In this document: positions 27,711 through 36,541 of the stretch, piece by piece
How positions within the stretch are numbered: position 1 is the first letter of the stretch
Layout of the letters: the number at the start of each line of letters is the position of its first letter
Assembly (NCBI RefSeq): GCF_004792685.1
Contig: NZ_SRXT01000005.1
Location: forward strand, 310,001-374,000
From: Sphingomonas gei
Lineage (GTDB): Bacteria; Pseudomonadota; Alphaproteobacteria; Sphingomonadales; Sphingomonadaceae
DNA: 64,000 bases
Direction of reading: 5' to 3'
Notes under the pieces: generated by a model
Database searches by the model: none
What the model was told of the DNA's origin: nothing
Seen by the model: only the letters and a program-made list of their open reading frames with translations
Made by a program: the position numbers and the translations under genes

Positions 27711-27862
27711 CTCTCCCGTGGGAGAGGTAGCGCAGCTTGGCAGCTTGCTGCCTAGCGGAGCTAGGTGAGGGTTTTCCTGCTATCGATAGGGCGATCCCCT
27801 CACCCAGCTCCGACTAAGCCTCTGCTTTGCAGAGACTAAGTCTGTGCAACCCTCTCCCGACG
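27711..27862. repeat. Intergenic inverted-repeat element, second family
   Basis: The outer arms CTCTCCCGTGGGAGAG (around 27711-27728) and CTCTCCCGACGGGAGAGG (27850-27867 region) are short palindromes. Inner arms GGTGAGGGTTTTC and CCCCTCACCC pair with each other. This differs from the CCCGCGAAAGCGGG family. It lies between convergent genes and may terminate both. Confidence 0.65.
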
Positions 27863-27876
27863 GGAGAGGGAAGGGG

Positions 27877-28317
27877 TTACCCCGCCTTGCGCAGCGGTTC
27901 GCGGCGGCCCGAGGCGAGCCGCTCCGCAGCGGGGAGAAATTCGGCTTCCTCCCAGTCGCGGCGGGCCGCGGTCATCCGCAGCAGGCCGCGCACCGCCAGG
28001 CGGTATTCGCGCGGATCGTCCAGGATCGCTTCGCTCGTCCACTGGCCCATGTGCGCGCTGCTTGCCTGGCGCAGCATCATCAAGTCGCTGGTATAGCGCC
28101 GGGCGAGCGCGCGGTCATAGGGATCGGGGCTGGCGCCCAGCGGCATCAGCGCCAGCCGCGCCTCGTTGCCGAGGTGCCGGGCGAGTGCCTGCGCCATCTC
28201 GCGGCGGACCGCGATCAGGTCCTGCATCCGCGGCGAATCCAGAGCGGCGACTTCGATCAGCCTGGCGCCGATCCTGAAAAGTTCGCGATGTTCCTCGTAA
28301 AGATCCTGCAGCGTCAT
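27877..28317 (-). CDS. Hemerythrin-like helical protein (hypothetical)
   Basis: A 146-residue all-helical protein. The start at 28317 follows GAGGAG, whereas the longer ORF upstream has no credible support. EEHRELFRIGARLIE, then ARHLGNEARLALMPL, and a later HMGQW give a spacing of His and Glu that recalls hemerythrin HHE domains. Not every iron ligand can be assigned, so that fold is tentative. The C-terminal RDWEEAEFLPAAERL also fits the HHE pattern. No signal peptide. Divergent from the membrane protein at 28412. Confidence 0.65.
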   Translation of the reverse strand: MTLQDLYEEHRELFRIGARLIEVAALDSPRMQDLIAVRREMAQALARHLGNEARLALMPLGASPDPYDRALARRYTSDLMMLRQASSAHMGQWTSEAILDDPREYRLAVRGLLRMTAARRDWEEAEFLPAAERLASGRREPLRKAG

Positions 28318-28411
28318 TCGGGCACTCCTCGGGACTCTTATAGCGTGGCGCGGGTTCGGGCTGGCGCTGCCGCAACACTTTGTTAAGTTGCGGGGGAATC
28401 CGGGGGGAAGA

Positions 28412-28987
28412 ATGCTGAAAAACGTCTTTGGGGGCGCGCTGATCGCGGCGCTCGTCGTCATCCTGCTGATGTCGCCCCGGGACTGGGTGTTGAGCGATCA
28501 GCATCGCGCGGTCGCCGACGTCGCGGCGCTTCCCGAAGGATCGGGCAAGGTGCTCTCCAACCTCGAATATCTCGTCGGGGCTTACGGGGTTCACGTGCCG
28601 CATCCGCCGACCAAGGCGCAGCTGCTCTATCAGGTGCTGGTGCTCGCCGGACGGGCGCCGCCGGCCCAGCTGGTCGCAGCGTATCAGCGGCCGCGTTTCG
28701 GCTATTCGGTGCGCGAGTGGAGCTTTCTCGGCATGCCGTTCGGCTGGTATTCCGAATATGGTTTCGTGCTCTATTCGAACAACCGCTGGAAATTGGTCGA
28801 GACGCCGCTGATCGAGGCGGGCAACGAGCAGCTGATGCAGGAAGTCGGCCGCGATCTGCGGCAGGGCTTCTTCTTCCCATTCTGGGCGCATGCGTGGGGC
28901 TGGCTTTATGTTGCGGGGATCGCCTTTTGGGGCTGGCTCTATCATCGCTCGGTCGTGCGCCGCCGCGAGGAGCTGGGAATCCTCTGA
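28412..28987 (+). CDS. Hypothetical membrane-anchored protein
   Basis: A 191-residue protein preceded by GGGGGGAAG. Residues about 7-20 form an N-terminal membrane anchor or uncleaved signal (GGALIAALVVILLM). A second hydrophobic stretch rich in Trp and Phe lies near the C-terminus (FPFWAHAWGWLYVAGIAFWGWLYH), ending in a positively charged RRREEL tail that is probably cytoplasmic. The central about 130 residues should therefore face the periplasm. No known domain is recognised. It precedes the yqiJ-yqiK pair by 101 bp and may be part of that operon. Confidence 0.75.
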   Translation: MLKNVFGGALIAALVVILLMSPRDWVLSDQHRAVADVAALPEGSGKVLSNLEYLVGAYGVHVPHPPTKAQLLYQVLVLAGRAPPAQLVAAYQRPRFGYSVREWSFLGMPFGWYSEYGFVLYSNNRWKLVETPLIEAGNEQLMQEVGRDLRQGFFFPFWAHAWGWLYVAGIAFWGWLYHRSVVRRREELGIL

Positions 28988-29088
28988 GCGCGGGGCCGGG
29001 GGCGAGCCGGGTACATCGCCCGGCCGATTTCGCTAGAGAGTCCCCGGACGCGGCCCTAGACTTGCCTGCGACTCGGGGGAGTGGGGAA

Positions 29089-29712
29089 GTGCTTTCGTTT
29101 CTTGGTGCATCGGAGAATGTCGCCTTCGTCTCGGCGATCGTCCTGATGCTGCTGATCGGGCTGGTGCAGCTCGTCGGCCTGGGTGACCATATCGGAGGCG
29201 ATCTCCATGCCGATCTGCATGCCGATGCCGATTTCAATCTGCTGAGCTGGCTCGGCGTCGGCCAATTGCCGCTGCTGATGCTCATCGTCGTCTTCCTCGC
29301 GATCTTCGGGACGGCCGGGCTGATCCTCCAGCAGGCGATGGTCGACTCGACCGGCGCGCCGCTGGGTGCGTGGATCGCGGTACCTGCCGTGACGGTCGGC
29401 GCGCTTCCGCTCACCGGCTTCGCGGCGCGTGGGCTCGCCCGGATCCTGCCGCGCGACTATACGACCGCCGTGCCGCTCGAAGCGCTGATCGGCAGGTCCG
29501 CGCAAGTGATCACCGGCCGCGCGACCCTGGGCTCGCCCGCCCGCGCCCGCGCCGAGGACCATCACGGCCAGGCGCATTACGTCATGGTCGAACCCGATCA
29601 GAGCGGACAGGTCTTCGAAGAGGGCGAGCGCGTGCTGCTCGTTCGCCGCGAAGGCGATCTGTTCCGTGCCATCTCCCGCGGCGATTTCCATCTGCCGCGT
29701 CTCGAAAGCTGA
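29089..29712 (+). CDS. yqiJ: YqiJ-like membrane protein with OB-fold
   Basis: A 207-residue protein. A GTG start at 29089 is preferred because GGGGAGTGGGGAA precedes it and the frame has no better ATG. Three membrane segments occupy about residues 7-30, 60-80 and 95-115, with a His/Asp-rich loop (GDLHADLHADAD) between the first two. The soluble C-terminal part (GRSAQVITGRATLGSPARA ... GERVLLVRREGD) looks like the NfeD-type OB-fold of YqiJ (DUF1449). It is followed 37 bp later by a flotillin-like gene, the usual yqiJ-yqiK pairing, and is expected to act with it at the membrane. Confidence 0.85.
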   Translation: MLSFLGASENVAFVSAIVLMLLIGLVQLVGLGDHIGGDLHADLHADADFNLLSWLGVGQLPLLMLIVVFLAIFGTAGLILQQAMVDSTGAPLGAWIAVPAVTVGALPLTGFAARGLARILPRDYTTAVPLEALIGRSAQVITGRATLGSPARARAEDHHGQAHYVMVEPDQSGQVFEEGERVLLVRREGDLFRAISRGDFHLPRLES

Positions 29713-29749
29713 ACCGATGAACGATCTGGTGCCCCAAGGAGCAACTTCG

Positions 29750-31405
29750 ATGCTGCCCTATTTCATCTATGCCGGCGTTTCGCTCGCAGCGTTGCTGATC
29801 CTCGGGCTGATCCTCGCCCGGCTCTACAAGCGTGCCTCGAAGGAGATCGGCTTCGTCCGCACCGGCTTTGGCGGGGAGAAAGTGGTGATCAACGGCGGCG
29901 CTTTGGTGCTGCCGGTGTTCCACGAGACGATGCCGGTCAACATGAACACGGTGCGGCTCGCGGTCGAGCGCAAGAATTCGGACGCGCTGATCACGCTCGA
30001 CCGGCTGCGCATCGACGTCAAGGCCGAATTCTACGTCCGGGTGAAACCGGACGCGCAGGCGATCGCCACCGCGGCGCAGACGCTCGGCATGCGCACGATG
30101 CACCCCGATGCGCTCAAGGAACTGGTCGAGGGCAAGTTCGTCGACGCGCTGCGCTCGGTCGCCGCGGGGATGACGATGGCGCAGCTCCACGAGCAGCGCG
30201 CCGATTTCGTCCAGAAGGTCCAGCAGGTCTCGTCGGTGGATCTCGCGATGAACGGGCTCGAACTCGAGTCGGTGTCGCTGACCGGGCTCGACCAGACCTC
30301 GATCGAGCATTTCAACGCCAACAACGCGTTCGACGCCGAGGGCCTGACCAAGCTCACCGAGCAGATCCAGCTGCGCAAGAAAGCACGCAACGACATCGAG
30401 CAGGACACCCGCGTCCAGATCGAGACCAAGAATCTCGAAGCCGAGCGCCAGTCTTTCCTGATCGGCCGCGACACCGAGTTCGCCCGGCTCGAGCAGGAGC
30501 GCGAGATCGAGATGCGCCGCGCCGCGCAGGGTGCCGAAGTCGCGCGCGAGCAGTCGCTCCGCCAGCAGGAAGCCGACCAGGCCAAGATCGAGTCGAAGAA
30601 GCTGGTCGACGCCCAGCAGATCGAAGCCGATCGCGCCGTGCAGGAGGCCAAGATCGCGCAGACCCAGGCGCTCGAGCTGGCGCGGCAGGAGCAGCAGATC
30701 GCAGTCCAGAACAAGAGCCGCGAGGAAAGCCAGGCGCGCGCCAAGGCCGATGAGGCGCGCGCCGAGGCCGTGGTCGCCGAGGAACGCGTCGGCACGGCGC
30801 GCGAGGCCGAGGTCGCCGAGCGCCAGAAGCGGATCGAGCTGATCGATGCCTCGCGCGAAGCCGAGCGCGCGGCGATCGGGATCAAGGTGCAGGCCGAGGC
30901 GGAGAAGGCTGCCGCGGCCGACCGCGCCGAGGCCGCGCGGCTGGGCGCGGAGGGCGAGGCCGAATCCGCCAAGCTACGCGCGGAGGCCGATCGCGTCCGC
31001 TTCGAAGTCGAGGCGGCAGGGCAGCGCGCGGTTAACGAAGCGGCGAACATATTGTCGTCGGACCAGGTCTCGCTGCAGACCAAGATGGCATTGCTCAAGG
31101 TGCTGCCCGAAGTGATCCGTGAGGCTTCGAAGCCGCTCGAGGCGATCGATTCGATCAAGATCGTCCAGGTCGAAGGGCTCACCGGCCGCGGGAGCGCGTC
31201 GGTCGGCGTGGCGAATGACGGCGATGGCGAGCGCAACCTTGCCAATTCGGCGGTGTCGGCGGCTTTGCGCTACCGCGCGCAGGCGCCGGTGATCGACGGA
31301 TTGATGAAGGAGCTCGGCTTCGACGGCAGCTCGTTCGACTCGCTCGTCGCCAGCGCGGTCGCGGAGTCGGCGCCGGCGGAGCCGCCGGTGAAGGCGGCGG
31401 AATAA
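29750..31405 (+). CDS. yqiK: Flotillin family protein YqiK
   Basis: A 551-residue SPFH/flotillin protein. The ATG at 29750 has AAGGAG eight bases upstream and opens into a membrane anchor (FIYAGVSLAALLILGLILARLY); an earlier in-frame ATG at 29717 lacks a good ribosome site. The SPFH domain runs to about residue 190. Then follows a long, almost purely helical coiled-coil region rich in Ala, Glu, Arg and Gln (about 200-430), as in flotillins. The tail has a conserved-looking LPEVIREASKPLEAIDSIKI segment. It is thought to scaffold membrane microdomains in homologues. Confidence 0.92.
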   Translation: MLPYFIYAGVSLAALLILGLILARLYKRASKEIGFVRTGFGGEKVVINGGALVLPVFHETMPVNMNTVRLAVERKNSDALITLDRLRIDVKAEFYVRVKPDAQAIATAAQTLGMRTMHPDALKELVEGKFVDALRSVAAGMTMAQLHEQRADFVQKVQQVSSVDLAMNGLELESVSLTGLDQTSIEHFNANNAFDAEGLTKLTEQIQLRKKARNDIEQDTRVQIETKNLEAERQSFLIGRDTEFARLEQEREIEMRRAAQGAEVAREQSLRQQEADQAKIESKKLVDAQQIEADRAVQEAKIAQTQALELARQEQQIAVQNKSREESQARAKADEARAEAVVAEERVGTAREAEVAERQKRIELIDASREAERAAIGIKVQAEAEKAAAADRAEAARLGAEGEAESAKLRAEADRVRFEVEAAGQRAVNEAANILSSDQVSLQTKMALLKVLPEVIREASKPLEAIDSIKIVQVEGLTGRGSASVGVANDGDGERNLANSAVSAALRYRAQAPVIDGLMKELGFDGSSFDSLVASAVAESAPAEPPVKAAE

Positions 31406-31514
31406 CCTTCACGATCGGGTTGTGATAAGCCCGCCTTATCCTGCGCGTGGGGCTATTTGTTTGACGCGAGGGCTCTGGAGCGCGGAAAGGCGCTGCACCA
31501 ATAAGGGGAGCATC

Positions 31515-32132
31515 ATGGGTCCGTTCGTGCTGCACGAGTACGCGCTGTCGGGGAATTGCTACAAGATCCGCCTCACCGCGGCGCATGTCGGACTGCCGCT
31601 CGAACGGCGGGAGTACGACATTCTGAAAGGCGAGACGCGCACCGCGCAATTCCTGAGCGAGGTCAACGCCAATGGCCGCATCCCGGTTCTCCAACTCGGC
31701 GACGATTTTCTGCCCGAGAGCAATGCCGCGGCATTCTATGTCGCCGACGGCAGCGACCTGATCCCGGCGGCCCGCTTCGCGCGCGCCGACATGCTGCGCT
31801 GGCTGTTCTGGGAGCAATATAATCACGAGCCCAACATCGCGACGGTGCGCTTCTGGCGGACGCTGGTGGGCGAAGCGAACCTAACCGATCTGCAACGCGC
31901 GCAATTGCCCGGCAAGATCGCGGCGGGTGAAGCGGCGCTTGCGTTGATGGACGCGCATCTCGCGCGGAGCGACTTCCTGGTACTCGACCGCGTCACGCTC
32001 GCCGATATCGTGCTCTATGCCTATACCCACGTGGCCGGGGAGGGCGGGTTCGATCTGCAGCCCTATCCGAACGTCCGCACATGGCTGGCGCGCGTCGCGG
32101 CGGATCCCAAGCATATTCCGATCACCGCCTGA
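31515..32132 (+). CDS. Glutathione S-transferase family protein
   Basis: A 205-residue two-domain GST. The thioredoxin-fold N domain has LSGNCYKIRLTAAHVGLP, NANGRIPVLQLGD (cis-Pro loop) and the glutathione-contacting PESNAAAFYVAD. The helical C domain has TLADIVLYAYTH. AGGGGAG precedes the start. The substrate is unknown; this branch resembles beta/zeta-like bacterial GSTs of unassigned role. It stands alone between yqiK and the LpxH-like gene on the same strand. Confidence 0.9.
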   Translation: MGPFVLHEYALSGNCYKIRLTAAHVGLPLERREYDILKGETRTAQFLSEVNANGRIPVLQLGDDFLPESNAAAFYVADGSDLIPAARFARADMLRWLFWEQYNHEPNIATVRFWRTLVGEANLTDLQRAQLPGKIAAGEAALALMDAHLARSDFLVLDRVTLADIVLYAYTHVAGEGGFDLQPYPNVRTWLARVAADPKHIPITA

Positions 32133-32202
32133 CCAGCGATTCGGATTGTAACATTCGCCGGGCATAGGGCTTCGCAGGACAAGCTTCCGCGGGGGAACGA
32201 TC

Positions 32203-33078
32203 ATGGCGACGATCACCAGGCTTCCGTTCGACACAGCGCAGTTCAGCGACTTCCATGCCCTCCAGCCGGCGATTCCCGAGCGGACGATCGGCGGGCGCCG
32301 GCAGTACCGCACGGTGTGGATTTCCGACGTCCATCTCGGCACGCGCGGCTGCAATGCCGAGATGCTGATCGACTTCCTCGATCACGTCGACAGCGAGACG
32401 ATGTATCTGGTCGGCGACATGATCGACGGCTGGGCGATGAAGAAGCGGCTCTATTGGCCGGCGACGCACAACGACATCGTCTGGCGCGTGCTCAAGCGCG
32501 CCAAGCGCGGCACGCGAATCGTCTATATCCCCGGCAATCACGACGAGATGTTCCGCCAATTCTCCGGGCTGCATTTCGGCGGCGTCGAGATTCTCCGCCA
32601 GGCGATCCACGAGACCGCCGACGGCCGCCGCCTGCTCGTCCTCCACGGCGACGAATTCGACGCGATCACCATGTCGCACCGCTGGCTCGCGCATCTCGGT
32701 GACGCCGCCTATGAGGGGATGATGGCGCTCAACCGCTGGCTCAACAGCGTCCGCCGGCTGTTCAACCTGCCATATTGGTCGCTGAGCAAATATGCCAAGC
32801 AGAAGGTCAAGAACGCAGTCTCGTTCATTTCGAAGTTCGAGGAGATCGTGGCGCACGAGGCGGCGCATCGCGGAATCCACGGCGTGATCGCCGGGCATAT
32901 CCACAAAGCCGAGATGCGCACGATCCAGGGCGTGGAATATTACAACGACGGCGATTGGGTGGAGGGTTGCACCGCGCTCGTCGAACACTACGACGGTACC
33001 ATGGAAATACTCCATTGGGCCGACGAGATAGCGGCGCGCGATGCGCCCGAATCCGGGGCCAGACTAGAGGCGGCGTGA
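32203..33078 (+). CDS. LpxH-like metallophosphoesterase (UDP-2,3-diacylglucosamine diphosphatase family)
   Basis: A 291-residue calcineurin-like phosphoesterase with all metal motifs: WISDVHLG, VGDMIDGW, IPGNHDEM, LHGDEFD and AGHIHKAE. The family annotation is UDP-2,3-diacylglucosamine diphosphatase (lipid A synthesis). This longer group, with a YYNDGDWVEGCTAL segment, is usually found beside a glycosyltransferase, as here, and differs from classical E. coli LpxH. Its stop codon overlaps the GTG start of the glycosyltransferase (GTGA), so the two products are made together. It probably acts on a glycolipid precursor at the inner membrane. The exact substrate is uncertain. Confidence 0.88.
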   Translation: MATITRLPFDTAQFSDFHALQPAIPERTIGGRRQYRTVWISDVHLGTRGCNAEMLIDFLDHVDSETMYLVGDMIDGWAMKKRLYWPATHNDIVWRVLKRAKRGTRIVYIPGNHDEMFRQFSGLHFGGVEILRQAIHETADGRRLLVLHGDEFDAITMSHRWLAHLGDAAYEGMMALNRWLNSVRRLFNLPYWSLSKYAKQKVKNAVSFISKFEEIVAHEAAHRGIHGVIAGHIHKAEMRTIQGVEYYNDGDWVEGCTALVEHYDGTMEILHWADEIAARDAPESGARLEAA

Positions 33079-34124
33079 CGGCGGCGACGGGAGTCGACGA
33101 GGTGCGCATCGCAATCATAACCGATGCCTGGGAACCCCAGGTCAACGGCGTCGTCCGCACGCTCCAGTCGGTTCGCCGGGTGCTCGAGGCGCAGGGGCAC
33201 CGCGTCGAAGTGATCTCGCCCGACCGTTTCTATTCGCTGCCGTGCCCGACCTATCCCGAGATCCGCCTCGCGCTCGCCAGCACCGGCAGCGTCGGCGCGA
33301 TGCTCGAGGCGTTCCGCCCCAACGCGATCCACCTTGCGACCGAAGGACCGCTGTGCGTCGCGGCGCGGCGCTGGTGCCTGCGCAACCATATGCCGTTCAC
33401 CACGGCGTACCACACCCAATTCCCCGATTATGTCTCGGCGCGCTCGGGCGTGCCCGCCGAGTGGATCTGGCGCTATATCCGCTGGTTCCATGCGCCGAGC
33501 CAGGCGATCCTCGCCTCGACCCCGTCGATCCGCGAGTCGCTGATCGCGCACGGCCTCAGCCATGTGAAGCATTGGGGCAGGGGGGTCGACCTCGCCAATT
33601 TCCATCCGGGCATCGCGCCGCATCCGGCAATGGCCGACCTCGAGCGCCCGGTGCAGCTCTATGTCGGGCGCGTCGCGGTCGAGAAGAATCTCGAGGCGTT
33701 CCTCAAGACCACGCACCCGGGTACCAAGGTGGTGGTGGGCGACGGCCCGGCGCGATCGGCGCTGCAAGCGCGCTTTCCCGAGGCGAAGTTCCTCGGCCCG
33801 ATGTTCGACGCCGCGCTGGCCTCGGCGTATGCCGCCGCCGATGTGTTCGTGTTTCCGAGCAAGACCGACACGTTCGGGCTGGTGATGATCGAGGCGCTCG
33901 CCTGCGGGGTGCCGGTCGCGGGCTATCCGGTCACCGGCCCGATCGACGTGCTCACGCCCGAGACGGGGGCGATGGACGCGGATCTCACCCTCGCGATCGG
34001 CGCAGCGCTGACCAGGGACCGCGCTGCGTGCGTCGCTTATGGCCGCAGTTTCACCTGGGAAGCGAGCGCGCGCCAGTTCCTCGCCGCGCTCTGGCCGATG
34101 AACGATCACGAGGAAGCCGCCTGA
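33075..34124 (+). CDS. Family 4 glycosyltransferase
   Basis: A 349-residue GT-B fold enzyme. The start is given as the GTG at 33075, overlapping the phosphoesterase stop. A second GTG at 33102, directly before RIAIITDAWEPQVNGV, is also possible and matches the length of homologues better. The donor-binding C domain has LYVGRVAVEKNLEAFL and the acidic motif SKTDTFGLVMIEALACGVPV (GT4 EX7E-like). Relatives act on GDP-mannose or similar donors to glycosylate lipids. With the LpxH-like partner it suggests a glycolipid or phosphatidyl-sugar pathway. No membrane segments are obvious. Confidence 0.9.
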   Translation: MTAATGVDEVRIAIITDAWEPQVNGVVRTLQSVRRVLEAQGHRVEVISPDRFYSLPCPTYPEIRLALASTGSVGAMLEAFRPNAIHLATEGPLCVAARRWCLRNHMPFTTAYHTQFPDYVSARSGVPAEWIWRYIRWFHAPSQAILASTPSIRESLIAHGLSHVKHWGRGVDLANFHPGIAPHPAMADLERPVQLYVGRVAVEKNLEAFLKTTHPGTKVVVGDGPARSALQARFPEAKFLGPMFDAALASAYAAADVFVFPSKTDTFGLVMIEALACGVPVAGYPVTGPIDVLTPETGAMDADLTLAIGAALTRDRAACVAYGRSFTWEASARQFLAALWPMNDHEEAA

Positions 34125-34195
34125 TCGCCGCGTCGGCCCGCCGATTTGCAACCTTGCTCTCGCGGCGTTCCCGCATTAAGCCCGAACCATAGCCC

Positions 34196-34216
34196 GGCCG
34201 CCCGTGATGGGCGGCC
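34196..34216 (+). terminator. Probable terminator after the glycosyltransferase
   Basis: An 8-bp perfect stem (GGCCGCCC/GGGCGGCC) with a 5-base loop, followed by CTTATTGTTT. The T-tract is interrupted, but position and stem fit. It lies 25 bp before the trcR start, so part of it may also affect that leader. Confidence 0.7.
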
Positions 34217-34240
34217 CTTATTGTTTCTGGAGACGAAAAA

Positions 34241-34924
34241 GTGGCCCAGCCGCTGATGCCGCATGCGACCGCTTCCTGGCTGGTCGACAATAGTTCGCTC
34301 TCGTTCGAGCAGATCGCCGAGTTCTGCGGCCTCCACATCCTGGAGATCCAGGCGATCGCCGATGATACCGCGACGACCAAGCTCACCGGCCGCGATCCGG
34401 TCCGCGCGCACGAATTGACTCAGGAAGAGATCGACAAGGGCCAGGCCGACCCGAACTATGTGCTCAAGATGCTCAAGGGCCCCGAGCAGATCCGCCGCAC
34501 CAAGGGGCCGCGCTACACGCCGGTCTCCAAGCGCCAGGACAAGCCCGACGGCATTGCCTGGATCCTGCGCCACCATCCCGAGATTTCGGACGGCGCGATC
34601 GGCAAGCTGATCGGCACCACCCGCACCACCATCGCCGCGATCCGCGATCGCAGCCACTGGAACATCGCCAACATCACCCCGAAGGACCCGGTGACGTTGG
34701 GCCTCGCCTCGCAGCGCGAGCTCGATGCGCTGGTCGCCAAGGCCGCGAAGGCCGCCGGAATCGAGGCGCCGACCGACACCCGTCTCGAAGGCGATCGCGA
34801 GGCGCTGCTCGAGCAGCTCCGCGCCGAGCGCACCGCCGCGGCGCATGCCGCCGAGGCAGGCGAGGGCGCCGAGGAGACGACCGGCCCGGTCGTGCACACC
34901 GCCGAGACGCTGTTCCGTCAGTGA
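34241..34924 (+). CDS. trcR: Cell cycle transcriptional regulator TrcR (DUF1013)
   Basis: A 227-residue protein with a GTG start. DUF1013 landmarks are MPHATASWLVDNSSLSFEQI, FCGLHILEIQAIADD, RYTPVSKRQDKPDGIAW and the helix-turn-helix-like ISDGAIGKLIGTTRTTIAAIR. It is a near-universal alphaproteobacterial protein linked in Caulobacter to cell-cycle transcription. The C-terminus (after about residue 195) is a variable Ala/Glu-rich tail. The gene is monocistronic, bounded by a terminator upstream and 56 bp before the next gene. Confidence 0.93.
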   Translation: MAQPLMPHATASWLVDNSSLSFEQIAEFCGLHILEIQAIADDTATTKLTGRDPVRAHELTQEEIDKGQADPNYVLKMLKGPEQIRRTKGPRYTPVSKRQDKPDGIAWILRHHPEISDGAIGKLIGTTRTTIAAIRDRSHWNIANITPKDPVTLGLASQRELDALVAKAAKAAGIEAPTDTRLEGDREALLEQLRAERTAAAHAAEAGEGAEETTGPVVHTAETLFRQ

Positions 34925-34980
34925 TGCCGCGCGTGTAACTTCGCTGCGCGACTCGCCGGGTTGCGCAAGGGAGATGCCGC

Positions 34981-35841
34981 ATGTGTGACGATCTGACTGC
35001 CGCCGACAATGAACGCTTTCTCGGCGACGCGATGACTCGCCGCGGCTTTGGTGCGGCCGCCGCGGTGGCGGGCATCGGGCTGCTGCTGCCGGTCCCTGCC
35101 AATGCGCTGGCGATCAAGGGCCGCGACGTCACGATCAAGACGCCGGACGGGGTCGCCGACGCCTATTTCGTCGCGCCCGCCGGCGGCAAGCATCCCGCCG
35201 TGCTGGTGTGGCCCGACATCATGGGGCTGCGTCCCGCCTTTCGCCAGATGGCCGATCGGCTTGCCCAGTCGGGCTATGCAGTGCTCACCGTCAACCAATT
35301 CTACCGCTCGACCAGGGCGCCGTTCGTAACCCCCGGGCAGGGCTTCGATCAGGCGCTCGGCGAGAAGGTCGGCCCCTGGCGCAAGCTGCTCACCCCGGAC
35401 GCGACGTCTCGGGACGCCGGAGCGTTCGTCGCGTGGATCGACAGGCAGGCAGAGGTCGACCGCAAGCGCGGAATAGGCAGCACCGGCTATTGCATGGGCG
35501 GGCCGATGGTGATGCTCACCGCGGCGGGATCGCCGGGGCGGGTGCGCGCGGGTGCGACCTTCCATGGCGGCGGGCTTGCGGCCGACGACATGCTCGCGCG
35601 CATTCCGCAAATGAAGGCGCGCTACCTCATCGCGATCGCCGCGAACGACGATGCCCGTGCGCCGGGCGACAAGGACAACTTGCGCGCGGCCTTCGCCGCG
35701 GCGAAACTGCCCGCCGAGATCGAAGTCTATCAGGGCACGATGCACGGCTGGTGCCCGCCCGACAGCAAGGTCTATGATCCGGCGCAGGCCGATCGCGCCT
35801 GGGGACGGCTGCTCGCCTTGCTGGATACCGCGCTGGCTTGA
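34981..35841 (+). CDS. Exported dienelactone hydrolase family protein
   Basis: A 286-residue alpha/beta hydrolase. About 40 N-terminal residues contain a twin-arginine-like signal (TRRGFGAAAAVAGIGLLLPVPANA), so export is likely. Dienelactone-hydrolase features are VWPDIMGLRPAFRQMADRLA, the nucleophile elbow GYCMGGP (Cys rather than Ser) and the catalytic His in TMHGWCPPD. The acid is probably in the AANDDARAPGD loop. The family hydrolyses lactones or esters, but the substrate here is unknown. No chlorocatechol pathway genes are near. Confidence 0.88.
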   Translation: MCDDLTAADNERFLGDAMTRRGFGAAAAVAGIGLLLPVPANALAIKGRDVTIKTPDGVADAYFVAPAGGKHPAVLVWPDIMGLRPAFRQMADRLAQSGYAVLTVNQFYRSTRAPFVTPGQGFDQALGEKVGPWRKLLTPDATSRDAGAFVAWIDRQAEVDRKRGIGSTGYCMGGPMVMLTAAGSPGRVRAGATFHGGGLAADDMLARIPQMKARYLIAIAANDDARAPGDKDNLRAAFAAAKLPAEIEVYQGTMHGWCPPDSKVYDPAQADRAWGRLLALLDTALA

Positions 35842-35891
35842 CGCCGATCGTGTCGTTCACGTAACGTTCTCGTCGAATCGGGAGAACGGCC

Positions 35892-36518
35892 ATGTCGAAC
35901 GATCTTGTTTTCTATACCAATCCGCAGTCGCGCGGGCGCATCACCCGCTGGATGCTCGAAGAGACCGGTGCCGACTATCGTACCGAGCTCGTCGATTATG
36001 CGAGCCGTATGAAGAGCGCCGGCTATCTGGCGATCAACCCGATGGGGAAGGTCCCCGCGATCGTCCATGAGGGCAAGGTCGTGACCGAAGGCGCGGCGAT
36101 CTGCGCCTATCTGGCCGAGGCGTTTCCCGAGGCGGGCCTTGCGCCGCGCCCTGAGGAACGGGCGGACTATTATCGCTGGCTGTTCTTCGCGGCAGGACCG
36201 GTCGAGCAGGCAGTAACCAACAATGTCGCCAAGTTCGATCCCGCGCCCGAACAGGCGCGGATGTTCGGCTATGGCAGTTTCGCGGCCACGGTCGACGTGC
36301 TCGAGGCGGCGGTTTCGGCGCATCCCTATATCGCCGGCGATCGCTTCACTGCCGCCGACGTCTATGTCGGCTCGGCGGTAGGCTGGGGCACGCTGTTCGG
36401 CACGCTGCCCAAGCGCGATGCGTTCACCGCCTATTTCGAGCGGCTGACCGGGCGCGAAGCCTATGCGCGCGCCGCGGCGAAGGACGACGCGCTGATAGCG
36501 GAGAACGCGCCGGCTTGA
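35892..36518 (+). CDS. Glutathione S-transferase family protein
   Basis: A 208-residue GST. The N domain has FYTNPQSRGRITRWMLEE (active-site Ser/Arg region), NPMGKVPAIVHEGKVVTEGAAICAYLAE (cis-Pro and glutathione-binding loop). The helical C domain has DRFTAADVYVGSAVGWG. It is clearly a different subgroup from the GST at 31515. A cytoplasmic detoxification role is assumed from the family. The start is 51 bp after the dienelactone hydrolase, on the same strand. Confidence 0.9.
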   Translation: MSNDLVFYTNPQSRGRITRWMLEETGADYRTELVDYASRMKSAGYLAINPMGKVPAIVHEGKVVTEGAAICAYLAEAFPEAGLAPRPEERADYYRWLFFAAGPVEQAVTNNVAKFDPAPEQARMFGYGSFAATVDVLEAAVSAHPYIAGDRFTAADVYVGSAVGWGTLFGTLPKRDAFTAYFERLTGREAYARAAAKDDALIAENAPA

Positions 36519-36541
36519 CGGGCCCCGGTGGGGAGAGAGCG

